Counted from the stretch's first letter, positions 25,136 through 34,374 are shown. The stretch is 53,726 bases of DNA from Terriglobia bacterium (GCA_021325175.1 JAJPHS010000085.1:1-53726), one strand, 5' to 3'. Translations and numbers: made by a program. The notes: generated by a model not told the origin, from the letters alone.

Positions 25136-28100
25136 TTATTCCGCCGCCTTGCCGGGACATCGCACGCCGAAGAAGTTGCGGTCGAAAATATCGACCCCCG
25201 AAGGAAATTCGGAGATTTCGACGCGCAAAACGATGGGATGCCCCTGCGCATCGGTGGGCGCCTGCGGCTGCCCGTGGCCTTGCCGTAGCATGCTCCACTG
25301 CGCGATTTTTCCGCCGGGCGATCGCGTATCGGAATCGTACATCCAGCGCAGCACCGCCCACGGTCCGGAATACGACCCAAACGGAATATTGCCGCCCGCC
25401 CGAACCGTCACCACCACCTGCCCCGATCCGGGCCAGCTCAGTTGCTGCGCCTCCGGCTTGCCGCGCGCGACGGTGAATTTATGCCCGTCGATATCGAGCG
25501 TCACGGCTTCCACATTCTGCTCCGGCTCCGGCTTGAGCGAATAGCGCATCTTGAATTGCGGCGAGCCGTCGGCGAACAGCGCCTCCTGCGTCTGCTGCAT
25601 CCGGTTCAGGAAGCGCAAAAACTCCTCGGAAGGATGCGCGTCCTGCGACGCCGGATTCGCCACCCAGGCCTTGCCTTGCTTGACGATCAGTTTATCGAGC
25701 TGCTGCTCGAGCGCGGCCAGCGCGCCCGTCTGCGGCGCGAAAATCGCCGCGACTTCGTCCAGCGTCGCATCCGTGTCGCTCGCCGGATTAAACGGGAATT
25801 TCCTTTCAAGCGGCATCAGGCGCGAGCAGAATTGCCGCAGCGCGGCGTTTGCCCGGTCCCGTCCCGCTTTGGAGGGATCGGTAATGATAAACTTCAACGA
25901 TTCGCGAAAAGGCGATTCGAGCAGCCGTTTCAGATTCTCGTCCACTCCTTCCGAAGCCGCGATATTGAAGCGCTGCGCGATCTGGCGAACGGCGTCCATG
26001 CCGGCATCGGTTGCCCGGCGCGCCGCCTCGTGCAGGGAAAGATCCGGATTATTGGGGCGATCGTCCTGAAGGCGCTGCATCGCCCGCTGCAAATCCGCCA
26101 GGGCGTTCATGTAGGCGCGATTCGGTTCATCGATCAGCCGGTCGCGATTGTTGGGCGAAACAACTTCCCGCGTGGGCTGGAAAACGCGGCCGATATCGGC
26201 CAGCGAACGCGCCGGCGTCATCACCGCCTTGGCGGCGTCGTTGGCCATCGAGGCCGCTCGTTTCGCGCTGGCCGGAACCAGCTTGTCGGCCATCTTATCG
26301 GCCATCGCCGTTACCTGGCTCGGCGCTCCGGCGCTCTGAAAGTTGGTGTTATCCGAGATCAGAAACACCGCCGAAAGCAGCGGGGATCGATTGTCGGCGA
26401 GAATTTCCAGCCGCTTGGCCGCATCCGCGGCATTCCGGAACGAATCCACGCTGGTTGAGGCGAGAAACGTCTTCCAGTGCTGGATGTAATCCTGCACATA
26501 CAGATTTTGCAGGTCGGATTGAACCTGTACGCCCTGCAACAACTGCGCGCCGGCGTTGACCCCGCCTAAAACACAGGGCTCGCCGAGAGTCATCCGGCTC
26601 GGACCCTTGATCGCCGCCATCACGAAACCGGAGCCCTCGCGCGTGAACGCCGCCGCCACTTCGCCCGGCGTATTCAAAACCTGTTTAAAATTCGGAGCCA
26701 GATCGCCCAGCCGCGCCGCAGCGCGCGGCGCCTTGTTCGCCTCCTCAATGATCCCGCGATAGAGCCGCTCCACTCCGCCGAACGACGACAGATACGCGCG
26801 GCCGCGCGCCAGAGCTTCCTTATTTTCTTCGAGCTTGTACGGATTCTCCTGCTTCAGCTCGTCGGAATAAAATTGAATCTGCTTGAGCGCCAGCTCGCGC
26901 CGCTCCGGGTCGAGGTCCCGGCCGTTTAACCACACCGACGCCATCACCGGCGCAAGAAACGCCGGATTTGGCGCGCAGTTGCACTGCGTGATCATGCGAT
27001 AGGCCTTGAGCTTATCGTAAGTGGCGTCATAGGGATCCTGATCTTCGGCGGAAGCGGGCAGATGCAGCAGGGTCGCGGCGATCGCCCCGTAGGTTTCATC
27101 GAAGAACACCTGCCGGAAGCGCGAAAAATACAAATTGTAGGTACCCGGCAAGAGCCGATCGCCGGCGTACAATCCCCAGCGCATTCGCCAGGGAGCGCCC
27201 TTGCGGTGGTAATCGAGCAGCGTCGCCAATTCCTCGCGCAGTGTCTCCATGCCGCGCAGCGTGTCAAGCGATGGAATCGCGCGCGCGCTTGGTTGATAGG
27301 CGTAGCTCGATCGCGCCGCCGCATCCACATCGGAAACAAGATCGGCATTGAGCCACCAGGAGCGGACCCACAGCAAACAGACCATCAGCCCGAGCGCGCA
27401 GGCCCCGCCGAAAGCGATGCGCCGGTACATCGCCTGGCGCCTGCTGGCGAAAGCGACGGCTTGTCCCATCGGATCGGGAAGAATCACCCGATGAAACAGC
27501 TCGCTCACGAAGCACCAGCGCTGCACCGAGGTCTCCAGCGGGCTCGCGCTTTCCACCAGCCCCATGCGCTTCTGATATTCGGCCAGATTGAACAGCGATG
27601 TCGCCTCGCCGGCCGAGCGCGTCATCGGCTCGCCCGCCGCCGGGCTCAGCGCCGAAACGGTCACCTGCCGCGTTCCGGTGAAATAGAAGCCGCGCAGAAT
27701 CGGACCCGGCTGGAGCGGATCGGGCCGGAAAACATCCACCAGAAATTGAACCACCGTATCGCGAATGCGCTTCAACTCGCGCGGAAACTCGTATACCGCC
27801 GGACGCGCCGCCGGATTGGTTTCCCGCGCCAGCATATCCAGCCGCCGCTCGGCCAGCGAAGAATAGAGCCGGTTGAAGGCATCGGTCAGGCGAGCCGTTT
27901 CGGCTTCGGCGAACACCTCGCCGGCCGGACGCGCCGCCGCCGTCGCCGCCTCCAGCGAGCAGCCTAAAATCTGCTGATCCTCGTTGTCCACCAGGCGCGA
28001 GAAAAACTCGGGAAAATACGGGATATTGTCCGCCTTGGTGAAAACAACGTAGACCGGAAAATTGGTTCCGAAGCGCTCGCCCACCAGCCGCAGGCGCTCC

Positions 28101-28831
28101 TGAATGCGGCGGCTCAATCCGCTCAGCCGCGTGGGATCGGGGACGCCAAGAAACGGAGCCGTGTCGCAAAACAGAACGAACCCGCGTAGCTGCGCCTCGC
28201 TGCGGCCGCCGAAAAGCCGCTTGAGGAATCCGGCCGCCGATCGCCCCTGAAGCTTTTTGAGCGCGGCGCTCCAGCGGCTCGCGTCACCGCTGAACACCGA
28301 TCCCGACAATTCCGCGAACAGGCAGTCCTCGGCATACCAGAAATTGGCAAGCTGGGTCGGCACCACGTGAGAATCACGAAATACCTGGCCCGCGAGCAGT
28401 TCCGGTTCGAACCCGGATTTGAGGAACGTCGATGTTTTTCCGGAACCCTCGCCGCCGCCGAGCAGAAACAGCGGCAAGCTGGTGACCGTCGTCTTCGCCC
28501 GCCGGCTGGCCAGTTTGGGCGAGCGCGCCAGGCGGTTGTTGGCCTCCGCCAGCAGCGCCTCGATTGCCGCCATCTCCCGGTCGCCCGGCGCCCGCACCGC
28601 GGCTTTCGCCCCGTCCTCGCGGCGCTCGGCGGCCGGCTCGGCAGCCGCTGGAGGAGCGTGCATACGCGAGATCAGCAGATAAACGATCAGCACCGTCAGC
28701 CCGACGGCGATCATCACGAACACGACCAGCGCCAGTGGCGTGCCGCTCAGAAAAAACGCCGCGCCGAACCAGACCAGCGCGGCATAGACGAGAAAAACAA
28801 GAAGGGAAAAAAGCAGCTTTCGTTTGGTCAC
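25136..28831 (-). CDS. tssM: T6SS inner-membrane core protein TssM (IcmF/VasK)
   Basis: TssM spans the inner membrane and forms the T6SS membrane complex with TssL. The 1231-residue protein has two N-terminal transmembrane segments (about 7-28 and 32-54). A cytoplasmic NTPase-like domain has an intact Walker A, GGGEGSGKTS, at about 125-134, and LPVYVVFTKADNIPYF-type G-protein features. A third transmembrane segment follows at about 473-495, then a large periplasmic region with the IcmF-related and C-terminal beta domains. The ATG overlaps the tssL stop by 4 bp. No TssJ lipoprotein, the usual outer-membrane partner of the C-terminal domain, is encoded nearby. Confidence 0.95.
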   Translation of the reverse strand: MTKRKLLFSLLVFLVYAALVWFGAAFFLSGTPLALVVFVMIAVGLTVLIVYLLISRMHAPPAAAEPAAERREDGAKAAVRAPGDREMAAIEALLAEANNRLARSPKLASRRAKTTVTSLPLFLLGGGEGSGKTSTFLKSGFEPELLAGQVFRDSHVVPTQLANFWYAEDCLFAELSGSVFSGDASRWSAALKKLQGRSAAGFLKRLFGGRSEAQLRGFVLFCDTAPFLGVPDPTRLSGLSRRIQERLRLVGERFGTNFPVYVVFTKADNIPYFPEFFSRLVDNEDQQILGCSLEAATAAARPAGEVFAEAETARLTDAFNRLYSSLAERRLDMLARETNPAARPAVYEFPRELKRIRDTVVQFLVDVFRPDPLQPGPILRGFYFTGTRQVTVSALSPAAGEPMTRSAGEATSLFNLAEYQKRMGLVESASPLETSVQRWCFVSELFHRVILPDPMGQAVAFASRRQAMYRRIAFGGACALGLMVCLLWVRSWWLNADLVSDVDAAARSSYAYQPSARAIPSLDTLRGMETLREELATLLDYHRKGAPWRMRWGLYAGDRLLPGTYNLYFSRFRQVFFDETYGAIAATLLHLPASAEDQDPYDATYDKLKAYRMITQCNCAPNPAFLAPVMASVWLNGRDLDPERRELALKQIQFYSDELKQENPYKLEENKEALARGRAYLSSFGGVERLYRGIIEEANKAPRAAARLGDLAPNFKQVLNTPGEVAAAFTREGSGFVMAAIKGPSRMTLGEPCVLGGVNAGAQLLQGVQVQSDLQNLYVQDYIQHWKTFLASTSVDSFRNAADAAKRLEILADNRSPLLSAVFLISDNTNFQSAGAPSQVTAMADKMADKLVPASAKRAASMANDAAKAVMTPARSLADIGRVFQPTREVVSPNNRDRLIDEPNRAYMNALADLQRAMQRLQDDRPNNPDLSLHEAARRATDAGMDAVRQIAQRFNIAASEGVDENLKRLLESPFRESLKFIITDPSKAGRDRANAALRQFCSRLMPLERKFPFNPASDTDATLDEVAAIFAPQTGALAALEQQLDKLIVKQGKAWVANPASQDAHPSEEFLRFLNRMQQTQEALFADGSPQFKMRYSLKPEPEQNVEAVTLDIDGHKFTVARGKPEAQQLSWPGSGQVVVTVRAGGNIPFGSYSGPWAVLRWMYDSDTRSPGGKIAQWSMLRQGHGQPQAPTDAQGHPIVLRVEISEFPSGVDIFDRNFFGVRCPGKAAE

Positions 28832-29517
28832 GTCAATAATGCCTTCGCCAGCGCGTCCCGCACCTGAGAACTCGACCAGAACAGATGAGCGCTCGCCAAA
28901 AGGAAGATCACCAGCGCCGCGCCGCCCAGAGCGAGCGCGCCGGTTTTGAGATATCCCGCGATCCGGTCCGGCGGCGCCACGGCGACCGGCTCATCGGGGA
29001 GAAAGCCGGCGGGCGAAAAACGCGTATCGCCGCCGCGGATGCGCTCGATCCGCTGGCGCACGCGATCGGCCAGAAGATGCAGCTCGGTCTTGGGTTGCGT
29101 CGCGTACTGGCCTTCAAATCCCAGCAGGATGCACAGATAGTACACCTCCAGCATATCGGCCAGTTCCTTTGAATCCGGCCGGCGCAGAAGTTTCTCAATC
29201 CGCGCGAAAAAAATTTCACCCGCCGTGGTTAACCCGAACAGCTCCTCCTGCAACGGGCGCTGCGCCCACGCCTCCCGGCTGGGATCGTGCGAGCTGAGAA
29301 TCACTTCATCCAGCAGCGCGACGAGGGCGAAATCCGTCTCCATCGTGTGCTCGGCCGCGTACCCCCGCTTGATCGCCTCACGAGTGACCTCGCCCAGCGC
29401 TTCCTTGGTTCGCCGCCGGAACATTTCCGCATTGGCCAGCGGCTGCTTGCCGGAGCGGATTCGCACAATCCCGGTCAGCAGGCCCTGATAAAGCAGCGCC
29501 AGATTCTCCTGCGTCAT
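28828..29517 (-). CDS. tssL: T6SS inner-membrane protein TssL (DotU/ImpK)
   Basis: The 229-residue protein has the DotU cytoplasmic helical domain (ETDFALVALLDEVILSS, PLQEELFGLTTAGEIFFARIEKLL, DMLEVYYLCILLGFEGQY). A single C-terminal transmembrane anchor (about 195-217) follows. There is no peptidoglycan-binding OmpA-like extension, so anchoring to the wall must come from elsewhere. TssL links TssM to the baseplate through TssK. The start at ATG 29517 overlaps the stop of the PEGA-domain gene by 4 bp; the frame is open further upstream, but the family N-terminus begins here. Confidence 0.94.
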   Translation of the reverse strand: MTQENLALLYQGLLTGIVRIRSGKQPLANAEMFRRRTKEALGEVTREAIKRGYAAEHTMETDFALVALLDEVILSSHDPSREAWAQRPLQEELFGLTTAGEIFFARIEKLLRRPDSKELADMLEVYYLCILLGFEGQYATQPKTELHLLADRVRQRIERIRGGDTRFSPAGFLPDEPVAVAPPDRIAGYLKTGALALGGAALVIFLLASAHLFWSSSQVRDALAKALLT

Positions 29518-30743
29518 CGGTGAAACTCCCGGTTCGCCAGATTCGCCTCGAAATTCACCGTATCCAGACGAATTTGCAGGCCGTGCTGCGCCTGATCCGC
29601 AAACCGGATCGCGAACGATTTGGGATACTGCGCCTTGCCGATGGCCGCGTAATCGGAATAAAGAATCTCCAGGCCCGAGCCGAGCCCCGATGCCGAGTCG
29701 TAGCGAACGCGCGAAGGCAGGAAATCCGGACTCAACACAATGGTGAGCGACTCGTCGGCGCCCGCCGCGCGCAGCGTCCATTCCCCGTTGGCGCCCGGCG
29801 CGGGATCAACCGCGCTTACTTTCATTTTTCTCAGCGCCTCCACCAGCATCGCGGGTTGATAATCGCGATACAGCCGGACCAGTTTTTCCATCTCGACCGC
29901 GACCGGGCCGCCGCGCATCTGCTTGGACCCGTCGGCCTTGGAATCGCTTCCGGCAAGCGACGTCCACCATTTCAGCCCCGCGCCATTGATCTCGATCATC
30001 GCCATCGCCGGCAGCTTGAGTTTCGAGATCATTTTCCACTCCGTGCGCTGCCCGCCGGATTGCCACAGACTCGCGTTGCCGGCGCCGGAAAGTATCGAGG
30101 ATTGCCGTAACCCCTCCGCGCCGCCGAGCTTCGCCGTCATCTTGGCCACCACATCCCTGCCCTGCTGCGCCAGCGTCGCGGCGTTCGGCTTGAGCCGTAC
30201 GCTCTGGCTGGCCGGCGCTCCGGCATGAAGCGCAACCGTGATCTGCCGCGGCTCGAAACCATCCCGGGAGAACTCGATCACCGTGTCGCCCGGCGGCAAA
30301 TCGCGAATTTCAAGCGTCCCCTTGGACGTGCTGCCGTGCGGCTTGCCGTTCACGCTCACCGCGCATTCGGCCGGCGCGCACTCCAGCAGTAGCGGACCGG
30401 CAGTGGGCGGCGGCGTTGGCTTGGCCGGTTTCGGCGGCGGCGGCGCCTTCACGGCGATGGTCTGAATCAGTTCCGGAGTGGCCCCGGCGCTTTTCAATTT
30501 TTCGTAATCTTGCGGAGTCGGCGAAAAACTTACGCCCCGCCGCAGAACCGCGATGCGCAGCCTGCGGTCCGCGATCACACCTACGCGCTGCAACAGATCG
30601 TCGAGGGAAAACGGCGGTCCAGTAAAAAACGGATCGTCTTTTTCCTCGCTTTTCTTGCCCTCTTTCGCTGTTTGCGCCTGGAGATGCGGCGTCCAGACCA
30701 GGGAAACAGCCGCCAGCGCGGCGATGAACCGGGTGAACCTCAT
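29514..30743 (-). CDS. Exported PEGA-domain protein in the T6SS operon
   Basis: The 409-residue protein starts with a cleavable signal peptide (AALAAVSLVWTPHLQAQ) without a lipobox Cys. A helical segment of about 80 residues follows, then a Pro-rich linker (about 95-112). A PEGA-like beta domain spans about 113-180 (LLECAPAECAVSVNGKPHGS, KGTLEIRDLPPGDTVIEFSRDGF). The C-terminal region (about 190-409) is rich in beta strands and resembles LolA/LppX-like lipoprotein-carrier folds (FLPSRVRYDSASGLGSGLEI, KAQYPKSFAIRF). The fold assignment is by pattern only. Four-base overlaps with the upstream kinase gene and with tssL show translational coupling to the T6SS. A periplasmic scaffold or envelope-anchoring role, perhaps in place of TssJ, is speculation. 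Confidence 0.75.
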   Translation of the reverse strand: MRFTRFIAALAAVSLVWTPHLQAQTAKEGKKSEEKDDPFFTGPPFSLDDLLQRVGVIADRRLRIAVLRRGVSFSPTPQDYEKLKSAGATPELIQTIAVKAPPPPKPAKPTPPPTAGPLLLECAPAECAVSVNGKPHGSTSKGTLEIRDLPPGDTVIEFSRDGFEPRQITVALHAGAPASQSVRLKPNAATLAQQGRDVVAKMTAKLGGAEGLRQSSILSGAGNASLWQSGGQRTEWKMISKLKLPAMAMIEINGAGLKWWTSLAGSDSKADGSKQMRGGPVAVEMEKLVRLYRDYQPAMLVEALRKMKVSAVDPAPGANGEWTLRAAGADESLTIVLSPDFLPSRVRYDSASGLGSGLEILYSDYAAIGKAQYPKSFAIRFADQAQHGLQIRLDTVNFEANLANREFHR

Positions 30744-32890
30744 TGTTTGCCCTCGAGCTTACGCGCTTTCTGTACTTTCTCGAGCAGTTGTTTTGCGGCG
30801 GACAAATCCGGCTTTATTTGCATTAAACGCCGCAAAAGCCGCTCAGATGCGTCATATTGACCGTTTTCCCAGAGATATTGCGCGCGCGCCAGCATCGCCG
30901 CCGGATCCTCGGCGGGCGCGGGCGAAGCGGGTTTTGCGGGAGCTTGCGCGGCGGCCGCGGGCTGGCTCAGATGCGCAAGGGCCCCTGCCGCCTGATTGAG
31001 GTCGGCTTGCGCCAGCGCCAGTTCCGGAGCTCCGGCAAAGCGGTCGATGAAAGCGGAAAGCTTCTGCTGATAGGCGCGCCATTCCTCCTCGCCGGCCCCC
31101 GCCCCGGGCGCCTGCATCTCCACAAGATGAATGGCAACGTCGGATTTATTGCTGTTCCAGTTGGTCAAGGCAGAGGTCTTGATCGCACCGGCCGGATAGA
31201 TCTTTTTGCCGTCGATGTATTGCACCCCGGTCCACTCCTGCGTGAGCGAGCGCGGCGGCTGGAGGACATTCACCGTATCGCCTTTTTTGAGGTTCACGAT
31301 GACCTTGGCGGAATCGGACGGCTCCCGCAAAATGGCGGCGCGATCGATTGCGATCTCCGCCGTCGCGGCCGCGGGAACGGCGACGGCAGGCGAGGGCCGC
31401 AGGATAAAAAACACGCCCGCCGCGATCACCACCAGCGCTCCCATGACGATCGCGCCGAGGAATGCCACGTTGTTCTTTTTTTTGGGAACCGCGGCCGGCG
31501 TAGGCTGTGGCGCCGGTTTGTCGATTTTCGGCGCGATTTTGGCAACCGGCGGCGCGGCCTCAACAGGCTGCGGCGGCGGGACGCGAGCGGGCTGCGCCGC
31601 GGCCGGCTTGGCGGCGAAAAACGAAGTCACTTCGCCGGAAACGGGCGCTACCGGCGCGGCGTGGACCGGAGGAGATTGCGGGCGCGGCGGCTCGGCAACC
31701 ACGGCCGGCGAAAGGGGCGCAGCGGGAGCGGCGCCATCCACACGAGGCGCCTCGGGCGGGGGTGCGGCGGCTGTCGCGATACCCTCCGGCGCCGGAACGA
31801 AAACCGGTTCAGGAGACGCCGGTTCGGGCGCGGGCATCCGCGCCTCGAGCTCTTCAAGGCGGCCTCGCGATTCCCGCGCGGCGGTGGCGAATCGATCGTC
31901 GGCCTTGGCAAGCTGCTCGATCCGAGCCAGCGCCGGGCGCGCCGCCGCCACGTTTTCCCGCTCGATCGCCAGATCGAATTCCTGCAACGCGGCGAGAATC
32001 TCCGACATTTTATACTCGGTGCTGGCGTTGGCGAGCGTCGCGGTGGACGGCGCCGGCGGCGCCGCCGCGGGCGCCACCCGCGCCGCAACTCCGCTCTTGC
32101 CGAGCGCTTTCCGTAACGCCTCGCCGAATTCGCCCGCCGTGGCATAGCGATCGGCGGGCGACTTCGCCAGCGCCCGCGCCAGCACCGGCTCAAGCGCCGC
32201 CGGAAGCGACGGATCTCGCGCCAGCAGCGAATCCGGCGGCTCATTGATGATGCGCTTGGGAATCGATTCGCCAGCGAAAGGATGAGCGTAGGTGAGAAAC
32301 TCGAAGGCCACAATCGCCGCCGAAAACAGATCGCTTCTCGGCTCGCACGGCTTGCCCAGGATTTGCTCCGGCGCCATATAAAACGGCGTCCCCAGCACGC
32401 GCCCCAGCACCGTGAGCTGCGACGCCGAAAGACGCGCCACGCCGAAGTCCAGAATCTTCGCCACGCCGTCGCTGGTCAGAAAAATATTGCTCGGCTTGAT
32501 ATCGCGATGGACGATGCCCGCCTGGTGAGCGTGCTGAAGCGCATCGCAGACGCCGGCGATGGCGTCGATCTTATCGGCCAGCGGCAGCGCCTGCCGCCGC
32601 TGGATGAACTGGCGCAGATCGCATCCGGAAAGCAGTTCGAGCGCAATATACAGCAACCCGTCCTGCTCGCCGAGCTCGTAAACGGTCACCACGTTGGGAT
32701 GATTCAACCGCGCGCCGGCCTTGGCCTCGCGATAAAAACGCTCCTTCAGCTCGGGGTCGACCGCGCCTCCGCCCGCGATCGTCTTGAGAGCTACTTCGCG
32801 CTCCAGAACCGTATCCCGGGCGCGGTAAATCACGCCCATCGACCCGGTGCCGAGCTCGCCCGCCAGTTCGTACTTGCCGATTCGTTGCAT
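30740..32890 (-). CDS. Transmembrane Ser/Thr protein kinase with extracytoplasmic SH3-like domain
   Basis: The 716-residue protein has an N-terminal Hanks kinase domain (about 1-270): GTGSMGVIY, Lys of VALKTI, IVHRDIKPSNIFL, ILDFGVARL and YMAPEQ. A helical segment (about 295-360) and a long Ala/Pro-rich linker follow, then one transmembrane helix (about 480-502, VAFLGAIVMGALVVIAAGVFFIL). Outside the membrane lies an SH3b-like domain (about 525-590, SAKVIVNLKKGDTVNVLQPP, WTGVQYIDGKKIYPAG), and the protein ends in helices resembling TPR repeats (about 660-716). SH3b domains in this position often sense cell-wall material. The gene begins 0 bp after the PP2C stop codon and overlaps the PEGA gene by 4 bp. 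A PpkA-like role in T6SS control is inferred. Confidence 0.9.
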   Translation of the reverse strand: MQRIGKYELAGELGTGSMGVIYRARDTVLEREVALKTIAGGGAVDPELKERFYREAKAGARLNHPNVVTVYELGEQDGLLYIALELLSGCDLRQFIQRRQALPLADKIDAIAGVCDALQHAHQAGIVHRDIKPSNIFLTSDGVAKILDFGVARLSASQLTVLGRVLGTPFYMAPEQILGKPCEPRSDLFSAAIVAFEFLTYAHPFAGESIPKRIINEPPDSLLARDPSLPAALEPVLARALAKSPADRYATAGEFGEALRKALGKSGVAARVAPAAAPPAPSTATLANASTEYKMSEILAALQEFDLAIERENVAAARPALARIEQLAKADDRFATAARESRGRLEELEARMPAPEPASPEPVFVPAPEGIATAAAPPPEAPRVDGAAPAAPLSPAVVAEPPRPQSPPVHAAPVAPVSGEVTSFFAAKPAAAQPARVPPPQPVEAAPPVAKIAPKIDKPAPQPTPAAVPKKKNNVAFLGAIVMGALVVIAAGVFFILRPSPAVAVPAAATAEIAIDRAAILREPSDSAKVIVNLKKGDTVNVLQPPRSLTQEWTGVQYIDGKKIYPAGAIKTSALTNWNSNKSDVAIHLVEMQAPGAGAGEEEWRAYQQKLSAFIDRFAGAPELALAQADLNQAAGALAHLSQPAAAAQAPAKPASPAPAEDPAAMLARAQYLWENGQYDASERLLRRLMQIKPDLSAAKQLLEKVQKARKLEGKQ

Positions 32891-33655
32891 TTAAGAACTC
32901 GCCGCGCCATGGCGGAGCAAAATACACGTTGCATTATCGGGCCCGCCCTGATCCAGAGCCGCTTCGATCATGCGCCTGGCGCCCTCTTCCAGACTCCGGC
33001 ACGACGCCAGAATCGAACACATCGCCGAATGCTCCAAAATTCCGTGGATTCCATCGGTGGTCAGCAGCAACATATCGCCTTCGAGCAGGCGATGTTCCGA
33101 GGTGTGGATTTCCACCGATTCCAGGCCCATGGTCTGCGTCACCACGTTTTTCATGCTGTGCGTTCTCGCCTGAGCCTCCGTGAGCGCGCCTTCCCGAACC
33201 AGTTGTCCCACCCAGGTATCGTCGACGGTAAGCTGCTGAAGCACGCTCCCACGCATCAAATAAACTCTGCTGTCGCCGACGTTGCCGACGGTCGCCACCG
33301 AACCATCGATCAAGACCCCGACAATGGTGGTGGCCGCGTTGGCATGTTCCGGCGACTGCTGCCGCAGTTTCTGGACCTGCCGGTTGGCTAATTGAAAGGC
33401 CGTGCGCAGCCGGTTTTCGTTCGCCGATCGATCCACATCATAACCAAAAGGCCAACTCGCATCTACCGTATCGTGCGAGGCGCGCAAATAGTACTGGCAG
33501 GCATTGATCGCCAGCTCCGCGGCGGTGTCGCCGTGATTCTGGCCGCCCACCCCGTCGGCTACCAGGTACAATCCTAAAGCCTTATCGATCAGCGTACGAT
33601 CCTGGTTGCTGGTCCGGACAAGCCCCAGATCCGAAATCGCGACGGATTGTAGCAT
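32891..33655 (-). CDS. PP2C-family Ser/Thr protein phosphatase (PppA-like)
   Basis: The 254-residue cytoplasmic phosphatase has all PP2C metal-site motifs: SNQDR, LVADGVGGQNHGD, VGNVGDSRVYL, LTTDGIHGIL and GGPDNATCILL. It would reverse phosphorylation by the kinases of the same operon, as PppA does for PpkA in characterised T6SS loci. I prefer ATG 33655 over a GTG two codons earlier; GGTGGGA lies just upstream. It is the first gene of the leftward operon and is divergent from tssB across about 200 bp. No FHA-domain (Fha1-like) substrate is recognisable in the window, so the target of the kinase/phosphatase pair is unknown. Confidence 0.93.
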   Translation of the reverse strand: MLQSVAISDLGLVRTSNQDRTLIDKALGLYLVADGVGGQNHGDTAAELAINACQYYLRASHDTVDASWPFGYDVDRSANENRLRTAFQLANRQVQKLRQQSPEHANAATTIVGVLIDGSVATVGNVGDSRVYLMRGSVLQQLTVDDTWVGQLVREGALTEAQARTHSMKNVVTQTMGLESVEIHTSEHRLLEGDMLLLTTDGIHGILEHSAMCSILASCRSLEEGARRMIEAALDQGGPDNATCILLRHGAASS

Positions 33656-33753
33656 TCCCACCGATTTTACTCCAGTTTACGTTGCATCGGAAGAATATAA
33701 TTCCCGAAAATTCATCAAGACGGCGCCCCGGAGGGATAGGGCGATGGGCAGTA

Positions 33754-33783
33754 TTGACTTCTCTCTGTAACGGTACGTATAAT
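33754..33783 (+). promoter_or_regulatory. Promoter of the rightward T6SS (tssB) operon
   Basis: TTGACT (33754-33759, one mismatch) and a perfect TATAAT (33778-33783) are separated by 18 bp, a near-consensus housekeeping sigma promoter. The 5' leader of about 70 nt contains a small CCCC-TTC-GGGG hairpin (about 33819-33829) before the AGGAG site of tssB. No sigma54-type box is seen. Divergent boxes for the phosphatase operon are less clear. Confidence 0.8.
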
Positions 33784-33858
33784 CGACTGTCCAATTGTCC
33801 TGAAACGTTTTGGCCGTTCCCCTTCGGGGCCCAAGTGAACTGAGAGGAGTTGCCTGTC

Positions 33859-34374
33859 ATGGCGCGTGAGAGCATAAACAAGAAGCTGGAGCGGGTCCGC
33901 CCGCCCAGAGTTCAAATCACCTACGACGTAGAAGTTGGCAATGCCATCGAACTGAAGGAATTGCCTTTTGTAATGGGCGTTCTTGGCGATTTCACCGGCC
34001 AGCCGGAAGAGCCGCTGGCTCGTTTGAAAGATCGCAAATTTGTGGAGGTCACTCTCGATAACTTCGACAGCGTGCTGGCCAGCATGAAGCCTCATCTGTC
34101 TTACTTCGTCGAGAACAAATTGAGCGAGGATCCGGATGCCGGGCGCATCGGGGTGAACCTGCATTTTCAGAGCATGGACGATTTCGAGCCGGAAAACGTA
34201 GCCCGCCAGGTGAAGCCGCTGCGTGAGATGCTGGAGCTGCGCACCAAGCTGGCCGATCTGCGCGGCAGTCTCCAGGGCAACGAAAAACTGGACGATATTC
34301 TGCTCGAAACCGTCAAGAGCGAAGAAAAAATGAAGAAGCTGAAGCTGGAAGTGGAGGGCGCAAACAATGGCTGA
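33859..34374 (+). CDS. tssB: T6SS contractile sheath small subunit TssB (VipA)
   Basis: TssB pairs with TssC to build the contractile sheath that propels the Hcp tube. The 171-residue protein starts ARESINKKLERVRPPRVQIT and contains the family core ELPFVMGVLGDFTG, KFVEVTLDNFDSVLASMKP and DDFEPENVARQV, with a charged C-terminal helix. ATG 33859 has AGGAG 9 nt upstream; a TTG 3 codons earlier is too close to that site. The stop overlaps the tssC start by 8 bp. It heads the rightward operon. Confidence 0.97.
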   Translation: MARESINKKLERVRPPRVQITYDVEVGNAIELKELPFVMGVLGDFTGQPEEPLARLKDRKFVEVTLDNFDSVLASMKPHLSYFVENKLSEDPDAGRIGVNLHFQSMDDFEPENVARQVKPLREMLELRTKLADLRGSLQGNEKLDDILLETVKSEEKMKKLKLEVEGANNG

